In this document: one piece after another, positions 27,353-35,294 of the stretch | How the letters are laid out: every line of letters begins with the position of its first letter | How positions within the stretch are numbered: position 1 is the stretch's first letter | Origin: Verrucomicrobia bacterium ADurb.Bin006 | GTDB taxonomy: Bacteria > Verrucomicrobiota > Verrucomicrobiia > Limisphaerales > J093 | Assembly: GCA_002071485.1 (NCBI GenBank) | Contig: MWFF01000137.1 | Location: forward strand, 1-42,557 | Length of the DNA stretch: 42,557 bases | Direction of reading: 5' to 3' | Translations under genes and position numbers: made by a program | The notes under the pieces: model-generated | Databases searched by the model: none | The model's input: the letters and a program-made list of their open reading frames with translations, nothing else | What the model was told of the DNA's origin: nothing

Positions 27353-28627
27353 ATGATTGACCTGAATTTCAGCTCGAGCGCTTCGAGCGTTTGTCTCTGG
27401 GCCGTGGTCGGCCTCATCGCGGCCCGGTGCGCCGCGGAGTGGTCACTCGAACGGCTCAACCAACGCCACGTCCGCGCGCATGCGGGACGGGTGCCCGACG
27501 CCTTTGCCGGCGTGGTTGACCAACCCACCTACGTTCGCTCGGTCCAATACACTCTGGCGAAGAGCCGTTTCCACGAACTGGAATGCCTCTGGGGGACCGT
27601 GGTGCTTGTGGCGATTCTGCTCAGCGGGGTTCTGCCGTGGACCTACACGCAATTTGCTGAGGCATGCGGCGTTACGCCCTGGGCCTTGGCCTTGTTCCTG
27701 TTGGCGGTCGGAGTCTGTCTCTCGTTCACCGATCTTCCCTTCGACTGGCACCGCCAGTTCCGACTCGAGGCGCGCTTCGGCTTCAACACAACCACCCCTC
27801 GCCTCTGGTGGATGGACCGGCTCAAAGGTCTGCTGCTTTCCCTGGTCCTCGGGTATCCCCTGCTCGTTCTGGTGCTGAAGATCGTCGAATGGACCGGGCC
27901 GTGGTGGTGGCTCTGGGCGTGGGCCGCGGTGCTCGGCTTCCAGTTCCTCATCCTCCTGCTCGCGCCAGTGCTCATCCTCCCCCTGTTCAACAAGTTCACC
28001 CCCTTGGCCGAGGGAACGCTGCGCGAGCGATTGCTTGCCCTGGCCGCACGCATCCGCTTCCGCGCCCAGAGCATCCAGGTAATGGACGGCAGCAAGCGAT
28101 CGCGCCACTCGAACGCGTTCTTCACAGGATTCGGACGCTTCCGCAAGATCGTCCTGTTCGACACGCTCATCCAGCAGTTGGCGGAGCCGGAACTCGAAGC
28201 CGTGCTGGCCCATGAGATCGGACACTACCGCAAACGCCATGTCCTCAAGCTGCTGGCCTGGTCAGCCCTCACCCTGTTGGCCGGGTTTTACGCCATCGCA
28301 TGGCTGGCCGATCAGCCCTGGTTCTTCCATGCCTTCGGCTTTATCCCAGGCAACATCATGCCCGCACTCCTGCTGTTCGTCCTGCTGAGCGACGCGGTCA
28401 TGTTCTGGTTCTCGCCCCTGGCCAATCTATGGTCCCGCCGTTTCGAGTACCAAGCCGACGCCTTCGCCGCCGAGGTCATGGGCGATTCCCAGTCCCTGAT
28501 CGGCGCGCTCCGAAAACTCAACGAGAAAAACCTGAGCAACCTGACTCCCCACCCCTGGTACAGCGGCTTCCATTACTCGCACCCCACCCTGCTTGAACGC
28601 GAGACCGCCCTCCGCCAGCAGGCCTAA
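27353..28627 (+). CDS. M48 family metalloprotease (Ste24/CAAX protease-like)
   Basis: 424 residues from ATG 27353. The N-terminal half has several membrane helices (about 14-30, 80-98, 108-128, 158-178, 185-212), with the DLPFDWHRQFRLEARFGFN segment typical of the Ste24 group. The zinc site is HEIGH (287-291), with the third ligand in the YQADAFAAE segment of the C-terminal region. Two more helices follow HEIGH (about 300-318 and 335-355). The order and length match bacterial Ste24-like proteases, which clear membrane or misfolded proteins; bacterial substrates are mostly unknown. Its stop TAA is the first part of TAACCCGGATATT, the start of a dispersed element. No operon partner. Confidence 0.93.
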   Translation: MIDLNFSSSASSVCLWAVVGLIAARCAAEWSLERLNQRHVRAHAGRVPDAFAGVVDQPTYVRSVQYTLAKSRFHELECLWGTVVLVAILLSGVLPWTYTQFAEACGVTPWALALFLLAVGVCLSFTDLPFDWHRQFRLEARFGFNTTTPRLWWMDRLKGLLLSLVLGYPLLVLVLKIVEWTGPWWWLWAWAAVLGFQFLILLLAPVLILPLFNKFTPLAEGTLRERLLALAARIRFRAQSIQVMDGSKRSRHSNAFFTGFGRFRKIVLFDTLIQQLAEPELEAVLAHEIGHYRKRHVLKLLAWSALTLLAGFYAIAWLADQPWFFHAFGFIPGNIMPALLLFVLLSDAVMFWFSPLANLWSRRFEYQADAFAAEVMGDSQSLIGALRKLNEKNLSNLTPHPWYSGFHYSHPTLLERETALRQQA

Positions 28628-29013
28628 CCCGGATATTCTGCACAGCCCGTCCGTGCAGGGGACGGTCAGATATCGCAAGAGGACTGCGATGCGGATCAGA
28701 ACAAGCGCCGGTGGGGGCGTCAGCGCGCTGTCTCAACCCGTAAATCTCACCAGTGGGACGATCGCGGCATTCCGGACGGTCTGCGGGTGAGATTTCCGGG
28801 TCAGTAAAACCCGCGCCCAGCAAGGAGAATCGGCTCATCGGTTCATCAAAGCCGGGATGCGACCCAGCCGCTTGGACGCGTCGGCCACGCCAACACAGTG
28901 TGGTCGAGATTGGGTCCAACTGTTTGGGGCGCGAGTTTCTGAGAGCCCGCATTTCAAGTGAAATGCGACGGTGACCGGTCAGATGACATCAACAGTTGGT
29001 GGGAAATGCGGGC
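28628..29013. repeat. Gap filled with nested inverted repeats
   Basis: This 386-bp gap lies between converging genes. ACCCGTAAATCTCACC (28736-28751) is inverted, with one mismatch, as GGTGAGATTTCCGGGT (28786-28801). GAGCCCGCATTTC (28943-28955) is perfectly inverted as GAAATGCGGGCTC (29003-29015), and inside it GCATTTCA-AG-TGAAATGC (28949-28966) forms its own hairpin. The left edge CCCGGATATT continues the M48 stop codon and resembles 40721-40731. These look like dispersed palindromes and may end both transcripts. I see no gene. Confidence 0.65.
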
Positions 29014-30015
29014 TCAAGGGCCAGAGGCGCGGACCGTTGTCACGACCAGACTCAAGCCGCGCACGCACATCTCAACGTCAAACACCCCCGGCACCTCCCA
29101 ACCGAGGTTCATCCCGGTCAAACAATAGTCGGCCAGGTCTCGCGATTCATCGAGAAACCCGCGCCCCCAGGCCGTCTCCAACGCCTCGACTAACAGCGGG
29201 CGCAGGTCGCGGTCCACCTGAATCCACTCCCCATCATGTGCGCTGCGCCGAGTGAACGACTCGCCCGGCGGTGTGTAGATGAACATGCCACTTCCCGCCG
29301 TGTCGCATTGCTTGTGCTCGGGCGGGATGCGCGCCCGATCGTCGTAGAGCGAAATGCCGAACCAGAGGAACCGACCGAAGCCCGGCGAACGCCGATTCGA
29401 GTTCTGCAAAATGAGGAACATCTGATACTGCGCGGCGTGCAGCTCGGGCGTGTAATCGTGTGTGCGGTGCAGGCGGGAGTTGACCAGGCGGGCCTCGATC
29501 CGCAGTCGGGCTGTCCCGATCTCCCCGAGCGAGGGCGAATTCGTGAAGTTCTGTTGCACCAGCAAGTGGACCCACGGCTCACCGAGCTTCCTGGCTCCCG
29601 CCACATATTCCCGGCTCGCGTTCACAGCCAGCGATAGATCGGCCCGATTCCTCCCGCCTCCGCCCACGGTAACACCCTTTGCCGCGTTGGACCACCGCAG
29701 AACTCCATGCTCCGATTCGACCGCAGGCCCGGCGGCGAGTGGAAACCGGCTGCTCCACTGCGCGAGATCCCAGACCGGATCAGCCTTGCTCCCCTTGGGC
29801 GCAAGGCGTCCGCACACCACACGCCGGCCCGGCGTCGGATTCAGCAGGTGAAAGCCCAGGCTGAAGTGCGGATCGCGCACCAACTCGAGTCCGGGCATCA
29901 CGGACGCCTCGACCTCTGCGCCGCGACAGACGCAGATGAGCCCGCCCAACAAGACCGCCACGAGAAAGCCGGAGCCTTCGGCACCAGCGGAACGAAACAC
30001 CGATTCCGAAATCAT
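29014..30015 (-). CDS. Secreted protein of unknown function
   Basis: 333 residues from ATG 30015. The N-terminus holds a hydrophobic export signal (GSGFLVAVLLGGLICVC). The rest is rich in beta strands and aromatic residues: HFSLGFHLLNPTPGRR, PWVHLLVQQNFTN, ARLRIEARLVNSR, YQMFLILQNSN, RFLWFGISLYDDR and GWEVPGVFDVEMCVRGLSL. The order suggests a jelly-roll or lectin-like fold such as seen in polysaccharide-binding proteins, but I recognise no family and no catalytic motif. It diverges from the sugar isomerase-like gene at 30107 across 91 bp, so the two may share control and a carbohydrate theme. That link is inference. Confidence 0.65.
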   Translation of the reverse strand: MISESVFRSAGAEGSGFLVAVLLGGLICVCRGAEVEASVMPGLELVRDPHFSLGFHLLNPTPGRRVVCGRLAPKGSKADPVWDLAQWSSRFPLAAGPAVESEHGVLRWSNAAKGVTVGGGGRNRADLSLAVNASREYVAGARKLGEPWVHLLVQQNFTNSPSLGEIGTARLRIEARLVNSRLHRTHDYTPELHAAQYQMFLILQNSNRRSPGFGRFLWFGISLYDDRARIPPEHKQCDTAGSGMFIYTPPGESFTRRSAHDGEWIQVDRDLRPLLVEALETAWGRGFLDESRDLADYCLTGMNLGWEVPGVFDVEMCVRGLSLVVTTVRASGP

Positions 30016-30106
30016 GGCCCTTGGCTATCAGACACCGGTCGTGAAGATCAAGACCGCGCTCGGCCCTCAACATTGATTTGACGCCTCGTCCTGCGCGGGG
30101 TAAGGG

Positions 30107-30970
30107 ATGGCTATGACATTGCATCATCTTTCTCAACGCGATTTCCTGAAACTCACGGGCACGGCGACCTTGGCTGCCACCAGCGGGCTCCCAGTCGGCC
30201 TTCTGGCGGCCGACGCGAAGAAGATACCCGTCGGACTCCAGCTCTATTCGGTGCGCGAACAGTGCCAAAAGGACATCGTCGGCACGGTCAAGGCCGTGGC
30301 CAAGATGGGATACAAGGGCGTCGAGTTCGCCGGTTACTACGGGCGCGACGCGAAGACCCTGCGCCAGTTGCTCGATGACACGGGGCTCAAGTGCTGCGGC
30401 ACGCACATCGGACTCGAGACGCTGCTCGGCGATGAACTGTCCAAGACAATCGAGTTCAATCGGGTCCTGGGAAACCCGTATCTCATTGTCCCGGGCCTGG
30501 GAGAGAAATACACCAAGACCCGGACTGCCTGGCAGGAGACAGCCGAGATCTTCAACGAAATCGCCGAGAAGGTCAAACCCCACGGAATGCGCGTCGGCTA
30601 CCACAACCACACCACCGAATTCCACGAACTCGATGGCGAGATGCCGTGGGACACCTTTTTTGGCCGGACCCGCAAGGACGTGATCATGCAGTTCGACACC
30701 GGCAACGCGATGCACGGCGGCGGCGACGCCACGATCTATCTCAAGAAGTATCCCGGGCGCGCCGCGACGGTGCACATCAAGCCGTTCTCGAAGGCCAAAC
30801 CCAACGCCTTGCTGGGCGAAGACGAACTGCCATGGCCGGAGATCTTCCGCCTGTGCGAGACCGTTGGCGCCACCGAATGGTACATCATCGAATACGAGAG
30901 CGATGCCTTCCCGCCGCTCGTAAGCGTCGAGAAATGCCTCGAAGTGATGCGCAAGTGGGGCAAGTGTTAG
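30107..30970 (+). CDS. Sugar phosphate isomerase/epimerase-like TIM barrel, exported
   Basis: 287 residues from ATG 30107 (ATG 30113 possible). The N-terminus resembles a Tat signal, SQRDFLKLTGTATLAATSG, but has Q-R where the pair should be R-R, so export by Tat is uncertain. The barrel is of the AP-endonuclease-2/xylose-isomerase type, with metal-site strands VGLQLYSVREQ, GVEFAGYYG, VGYHNHTTEF, MQFDTGNAM, VHIKPFSK and YIIEYESD all in order. This is the common secreted isomerase-like family of Verrucomicrobiota and Planctomycetota, usually tied to sugar breakdown. Its own substrate is not shown. A long hairpin follows at 30984. Confidence 0.9.
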   Translation: MAMTLHHLSQRDFLKLTGTATLAATSGLPVGLLAADAKKIPVGLQLYSVREQCQKDIVGTVKAVAKMGYKGVEFAGYYGRDAKTLRQLLDDTGLKCCGTHIGLETLLGDELSKTIEFNRVLGNPYLIVPGLGEKYTKTRTAWQETAEIFNEIAEKVKPHGMRVGYHNHTTEFHELDGEMPWDTFFGRTRKDVIMQFDTGNAMHGGGDATIYLKKYPGRAATVHIKPFSKAKPNALLGEDELPWPEIFRLCETVGATEWYIIEYESDAFPPLVSVEKCLEVMRKWGKC

Positions 30971-30983
30971 CAAGGCTTCGCCC

Positions 30984-31045
30984 GCCCGTGAACCTCGGAA
31001 TGCTCTCCTGATTCCCAAGGATTTCCGCATTCGAGGTTCATGGGC
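30984..31045 (+). terminator. Imperfect hairpin after the isomerase-like gene
   Basis: GCCCGTGAACCTCGGAATG (30984-31002) pairs with CATTCGAGGTTCATGGGC (31028-31045), with one bulge and one G-T pair, around 25 bases. It begins 14 bases after the stop codon. No T run follows. Bases 31046-31189 show no gene. Confidence 0.6.
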
Positions 31046-31189
31046 AGAATGAATCCGCAGTTTGGCGGGTTGGGGTCTCAGATCGACAAGGCTTGGCGCC
31101 CGTTTGCGTGGGTTGGACTCCGGCGATGGTCCCTGCACTCCGGCGCCTTGTCGAGTGGCGCCGCTGAGCGGTGCTCCGGAATAGTGCAT

Positions 31190-31330
31190 CTGGTAGTAGT
31201 TGGAACTGTTGGCCGATCCACTGGTATTTGTGCGGCTGTCGGACTCGGACCCTCAGCCCCTTGAGAATGGAAACAGGCGGATCGGCGCAACAGTTCGTTG
31301 TGGAGCTGACGATTGGTCGAGTTGAAGCGG
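31190..31330 (-). pseudogene. Decayed gene fragment related to the reading frame at 42464
   Basis: On the minus strand 31286-31223 aligns without gaps to 42494-42557: by my count 46 of 64 bases agree. The frame gives ADPPVSILKGLRVR here and ADPPVSFLKNLKVR there; most changes are silent or conservative, which means both came from a coding sequence. The fragment lies immediately downstream of cutC. At the position of the other copy's ATG it has an ATC codon, and no start is available, so it is probably dead. I do not recognise the family. Confidence 0.5.
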
Positions 31331-31336
31331 ACGGAC

Positions 31337-32089
31337 TCAAGCCGCCTGGTTCGCCGCCTCGACGACGCGCCGGATTTTGTCGGCGTCCGTCACGCCGATC
31401 TCGTACTCGGGCAGGCCGGGCACGCCCATGAAGACGTGCGGATTGCGGTAGATCATCCGGCTGGCAATCTTGCTCTGGCCCGAGAGATGCACCTCGCGCA
31501 CGCCGGTGGCCTCGATGAGTTCGCGCACATTGCCCTCGTGAATGCCCGCCCCGGGCATCACGATCAACCGCGCGCCGGCCCGCCGCACCAGCTCGGCGAT
31601 CAGTCCCCTGCCCTCGAAAGCGCTGCCGCGCCGGCCGGAGGTCAGCAGACGCTCGACCCCAAGCGCCAGCACATCGTCCAGGGCACGGTCGGCATCGGCA
31701 GCCATGTCGAAAGCGCGGTGAAATGTCACCTGCATCGGGCGCGCCGCCGCGACCAGCGCCCCGGTCCGCTCCACATCCACACTGCCCTCCGGAGTCAACA
31801 TGCCAATCACCACCCCGTCCACCCCGGCGCGCCGGCAGAACTCGATGTCCCGCAACATCACCGCGACCTCGGTATCGTCGTAGCAGAAATCCCCGCCGCG
31901 CGGTCGCACCAGAACATTGAGTCCGATGTCGAGCCGTTGGCGCGCCAACTCGATGACCGCGGCGCTCGGAGTCACGCCGCCCTCGATCAGCGCGGCGCAT
32001 AACTCGACTCGGGCAGCCCCGCCCGCCTGGGCGGCAAGAGCGGAGGTGAGGGAATTGGCGCATGCTTCGACGAGGACTGCTGTCTGCAT
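31337..32089 (-). CDS. cutC: CutC family protein
   Basis: 250 residues from ATG 32089, where family members start (MQTAVLVEACANSLTSALAA); the frame stays open for 31 further codons upstream. It is a TIM barrel with conserved strands: GAARVELCAALIEGGVTPS, VLVRPRGGDFCYDDTE, GVDGVVIGML, VTFHRAFDMAAD, LLTSGRRGSAFEG and RLIVMPGAGI. The length is standard. It is annotated as copper homeostasis in E. coli, but a direct copper role is disputed and the enzyme activity is unknown. It stands alone, 70 bp downstream of the polysaccharide operon's last gene on the same strand, so it may receive read-through transcription. Confidence 0.93.
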   Translation of the reverse strand: MQTAVLVEACANSLTSALAAQAGGAARVELCAALIEGGVTPSAAVIELARQRLDIGLNVLVRPRGGDFCYDDTEVAVMLRDIEFCRRAGVDGVVIGMLTPEGSVDVERTGALVAAARPMQVTFHRAFDMAADADRALDDVLALGVERLLTSGRRGSAFEGRGLIAELVRRAGARLIVMPGAGIHEGNVRELIEATGVREVHLSGQSKIASRMIYRNPHVFMGVPGLPEYEIGVTDADKIRRVVEAANQAA

Positions 32090-32159
32090 ATCAAACGATT
32101 TTCGATTCTCAGCGACGACGGAAACCGGGACGTCAGCGCTTCCTGCACAGGAGGTGTGT

Positions 32160-33017
32160 TCAGGCTTTGCGGCGCAAGACAAAGGCCTGGACAGCCAAAT
32201 CGTACACCAACAAAGGCCATCGCTTCCGCCCCAACATCCTCTTCACAACCTGTTCCCTGAACAGCCACCACGCCCGGCGCATCCCGCGCGGAGTCTCCGA
32301 ACGGTACGGCCCGTTACTGGTGCGCAGCAAGTCCGCCGGATGAACGGCCGCCTCGGGCCAGACCCACTCGAAGTGTCTGAGCAACTCCGCGCGCAAGGCC
32401 CGGTATCGCTCGGGCCCAATCTCGTGATCGCCCCGCAAATCAAGGTCGTTGGTCAGCACCGCCAATCCCCCCGGGCGCACCACACGCGCAAGCTCGCGCA
32501 CCGTCGATTCGAAATCCGGGATGTGTTCTAGCACGCTGATGCACGTGGCGACATCCGCCTCGCCCTCAGACAATGGCAGGCGCCCTTGCTCGATCATGCG
32601 GAAGCTGACCCGCCCGGGCGCGGCGGACACCAGCGGGACGGCCCGCTCGAGGTCCGTCCGGCAGATCGGGTCGGTGTCGGTGCAGACGACGTCGTATCCG
32701 AGCGCTCCCAGGGCGAATGGGAAAAAGGTGACGCCGCTTCCGACGTCCACAGCGACCGGGCGCGACGCGGCAGGGGCGTGTTGAATGAAGCGTTCGAGAT
32801 GATAGTACGCGTACGGATACTCCCAACATCGGCTCCAGTCGTGCAGCGGATCTCGAGGCCATCGATACTCAGCGCTCCGAAAAGACGATTCGTGCCGGCG
32901 GAACCGCTCCGCTTCCCGTTCGAGCCGGTCAAACACAGCGATCCACTCGGCAGTGTTGAGATCGGACAGCGCTGCCTGTCCCGACCGATGAAAAGGATGC
33001 CCGTCGGCGTAGGTCAT
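32160..33017 (-). CDS. SAM-dependent methyltransferase, class I
   Basis: 285 residues from ATG 33017, whose ATGA overlaps the stop of the upstream methyltransferase gene. The Rossmann fold has motif I AVDVGSGVTFFPFALG (about 98-113), the acidic end of strand 2 DVVCTDTDP, and ATCISVLEHIPDFESTVRELARVVRPGG, typical of methyltransferases acting on small molecules or glycans. A Trp/Arg-rich N-terminus (WPRDPLHDWSRCWEYPYAYYHLE) is shared by a group found in polysaccharide clusters. As the last gene of wecB-flippase-MT-MT it probably modifies a surface glycan or its lipid carrier; the exact acceptor is unknown. Confidence 0.85.
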   Translation of the reverse strand: MTYADGHPFHRSGQAALSDLNTAEWIAVFDRLEREAERFRRHESSFRSAEYRWPRDPLHDWSRCWEYPYAYYHLERFIQHAPAASRPVAVDVGSGVTFFPFALGALGYDVVCTDTDPICRTDLERAVPLVSAAPGRVSFRMIEQGRLPLSEGEADVATCISVLEHIPDFESTVRELARVVRPGGLAVLTNDLDLRGDHEIGPERYRALRAELLRHFEWVWPEAAVHPADLLRTSNGPYRSETPRGMRRAWWLFREQVVKRMLGRKRWPLLVYDLAVQAFVLRRKA

Positions 33018-33946
33018 GATCGGGATGTTTTGCGCGCCAGGGCGCACAGGATATAGGTGCCGTCGAGGTGGTACGGACCCTGCCCGAGGCGGTTCCAGAC
33101 GCTTGCGATCAGGCGCCTGGCGCGTCCGCGCCGGACAGGCCGGGCGTCGGCGCGGGGCAAGTCAGCCTGCATGTATTCCCACACCTGTTCAAGGTAGAGA
33201 TCGTGCCGCGCAAGCAGCGCGGCCAGCGTCCGTGTGCTGAAGTAATTGAAGTGTTCGAGATCGAGTCGGAATCCAACCCAGCTCGGGCCGATGCGGTCCG
33301 CTTCGCTGCCATTCGGAAGCGCGAGCAACAGCCGCCCATCGGGCGCCAACCGCCGGGCAACCTCAGCGACGAATCCGCTTGGATCGGCCAGATGCTCGAT
33401 CAACTGAAACGCGCAGACAACGTCGAAGACGGCATCGTCGGGCATGGATTTGTGAGCCGGGATGCCCATGCCGCGCAAATAGTCCAGCGCCAGCTCGTCC
33501 CACTCGACCCCGGCGACCCGCGCCTTTGCGATGCGGCATTTGCGGAGGAAATAGCCATAGGTGCAGCCGACTTCGCAAAGCTGCAGACCGGCCAGGCCGC
33601 CGGTCTGAAGCAGTATCTCGAGGAACGGATTCGGTCGTTGCCACGGAATCCAACGCCGCCACCTCGGCTCGGGCGGCGGACGGAGCCCTTTGTACTCACC
33701 GTAGTTTCTGTAGAACGCCTGCATCTCCGACTCGCTGGGAATATCGGGCAGGTAATGCATGCCACACGCGGCACAACAGGCCACAACGAGCCGATCCGGC
33801 CTCCGGCAAATCGGACGCGGCGCATCGCCGCCACAGACCGGGCACCCGCGGTGGATGAGGCCGTCCAAGGGCCACAGCGGGACACGCCCGGCTTTGACGC
33901 CGGGCGGCAGGGGCGGCAGCAATGGAATGGCGTCAGTCGGGTTCAC
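33014..33946 (-). CDS. SAM-dependent methyltransferase with N-terminal zinc ribbon
   Basis: 310 residues from GTG 33946, 8 bases after the flippase stop; longer starts overlap the flippase gene. Residues about 29-53 are a zinc ribbon (CPVCGG ... CCAACGMHYL). Then comes FYRNYGEYKG and a class I methyltransferase domain: LQLCEVGCTYGYFLRKC for motif I, ARVAGVEWDE, FDVVCAFQLIEHLADPSGFVAEVARRLAPDG and the FNYFSTRTLAALL tail. This is the common layout of sugar C- or O-methyltransferases with a zinc-binding front. It is coupled to the next methyltransferase by an ATGA overlap. The target is inferred to be a surface sugar. Confidence 0.88.
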   Translation of the reverse strand: MNPTDAIPLLPPLPPGVKAGRVPLWPLDGLIHRGCPVCGGDAPRPICRRPDRLVVACCAACGMHYLPDIPSESEMQAFYRNYGEYKGLRPPPEPRWRRWIPWQRPNPFLEILLQTGGLAGLQLCEVGCTYGYFLRKCRIAKARVAGVEWDELALDYLRGMGIPAHKSMPDDAVFDVVCAFQLIEHLADPSGFVAEVARRLAPDGRLLLALPNGSEADRIGPSWVGFRLDLEHFNYFSTRTLAALLARHDLYLEQVWEYMQADLPRADARPVRRGRARRLIASVWNRLGQGPYHLDGTYILCALARKTSRS

Positions 33947-33953
33947 GCAAGGG

Positions 33954-35294
33954 TCAGGGGCTCTCAGTGCGCAAGAGACGAAAAGCGTACCAAATGGTCC
34001 ACACGGCGTGGGCAGTGTAGGCAACCAGCCGGGCGGTCGCAAGCCCCAGCGCCCCCCAGCCCGCCAGGGCCCAACTGCCGGCCAGGCACACGATCGCCCA
34101 GCCGACATTCATCCAGAACCCGGGCCAGATGTTGCCGCTGGCAATGATCATCTGCCCGACGGGAATCTGCACGGCCAGGAGGGCCGCGGTCACCAAGACC
34201 GCGACAAGCGTCGGCCATTCGTGGGCGAAATTCGGTCCGAAGAGAGCCATGATCCACGGGCTGGCCAGGCATAGCACGACCACGGGCAGCGCGGTGCAGG
34301 CATTCAGTTTCATCGAGAGTCGCAGCAACTGCAGACTCTGTCGTTTGCCGGCGGCCCCCAGTTGTTCGGCCATCATGGGCAGGACCGATTGCCCGAGCAG
34401 CGCCGGGAGAAACATCAGAGCCGTGTACCATTGGTTTGCCGCGTTGAACGCCCCCATCTCCCCGCTCCCCCCCGGCTGGTTCATCAGGATCGCACAACAG
34501 GCCCAATGGACCGGCCCGACCATGAGCATGGCCAGGCCCGAGGGCAGGGCGAAACTCCAGAGTAACGGAAGGTCCGCCCGCTGCCACGGTTCGCCCTGGG
34601 GTATGCCGGCGCGGGCCAGCTCGCGCCGCAGGGCAAAGTGGTTGACGACATATCCCACCGCGGCTGTGGCCGCCATCGCCCCAATGCTGCCCTCGATCCC
34701 CCGCCACAGAGCCCCTGCCACAAGCAGCGGAAACGAAACCACACCGGTGATGAAGTTCAGGCCCGCAATGGTCCGGAATGCCTCGAGCCCCGCCAGCGCG
34801 CCCGTTTGCGCGCCGCTGATTCCATTCAGGAACAACGACAACGCGGCGATCCGCAGCGCAGGCGCAATGTGCGGGGCCGCCACGGCCGACGCCAGCCCGG
34901 ATGCCGACGCGAACATCGCCAGCGCGACCACAATGCTGGCCCAGAACGCAATCCGATTCGAGAGGGTGATGATGCGCCCGGCGCGCGCCGGATCCTTGAG
35001 TCGGAACTCGGCGACATGCTTGGTCGCCGTCAGGCCCATGCCCAGACCTGCAAAGACGGTGAACATCCCAATCGTGCTCTGCACGGTCCCCAACTCGCCG
35101 AAGACATCCTTGCCCAGGATGCGCGCGAGCAGGATCGAGGCCAGCAAGCTCAATCCGCGCGCGACAACTCCGCCCGTGACGCTCCAGAACGCACCGCGCG
35201 CCAGACGCGTCCCCCACGGCGACTGCTCGATCCGGTCCCACCAGGGCCTCAACGGACGCGGGATGGCCGCGATCAACCTGGTTTTCCAACTCAC
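33954..35294 (-). CDS. Polysaccharide flippase, Wzx/MATE-like
   Basis: 446 residues from GTG 35294, overlapping the wecB stop (GTGA). TTG 35300 is an alternative with AGGAGG six bases upstream, the better-spaced ribosome site. There are about 12 to 14 membrane helices across the chain, beginning with ARGAFWSVTGGVVARGLSLL, the usual first helix of oligosaccharide flippases, then LARILGKDVFGELGTVQST. The family moves lipid-linked oligosaccharide units across the inner membrane. No Wzy polymerase, Wzz or glycosyltransferase is in the window, so the cluster is partial or its other parts lie elsewhere. Confidence 0.88.
   Translation of the reverse strand: MSWKTRLIAAIPRPLRPWWDRIEQSPWGTRLARGAFWSVTGGVVARGLSLLASILLARILGKDVFGELGTVQSTIGMFTVFAGLGMGLTATKHVAEFRLKDPARAGRIITLSNRIAFWASIVVALAMFASASGLASAVAAPHIAPALRIAALSLFLNGISGAQTGALAGLEAFRTIAGLNFITGVVSFPLLVAGALWRGIEGSIGAMAATAAVGYVVNHFALRRELARAGIPQGEPWQRADLPLLWSFALPSGLAMLMVGPVHWACCAILMNQPGGSGEMGAFNAANQWYTALMFLPALLGQSVLPMMAEQLGAAGKRQSLQLLRLSMKLNACTALPVVVLCLASPWIMALFGPNFAHEWPTLVAVLVTAALLAVQIPVGQMIIASGNIWPGFWMNVGWAIVCLAGSWALAGWGALGLATARLVAYTAHAVWTIWYAFRLLRTESP

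Noticed and set aside
30107..30160. Functional twin-arginine signal on the isomerase-like protein
   Set aside because: The motif reads S-Q-R-D-F-L-K with a single arginine; export by Tat cannot be claimed, though the hydrophobic stretch is present.
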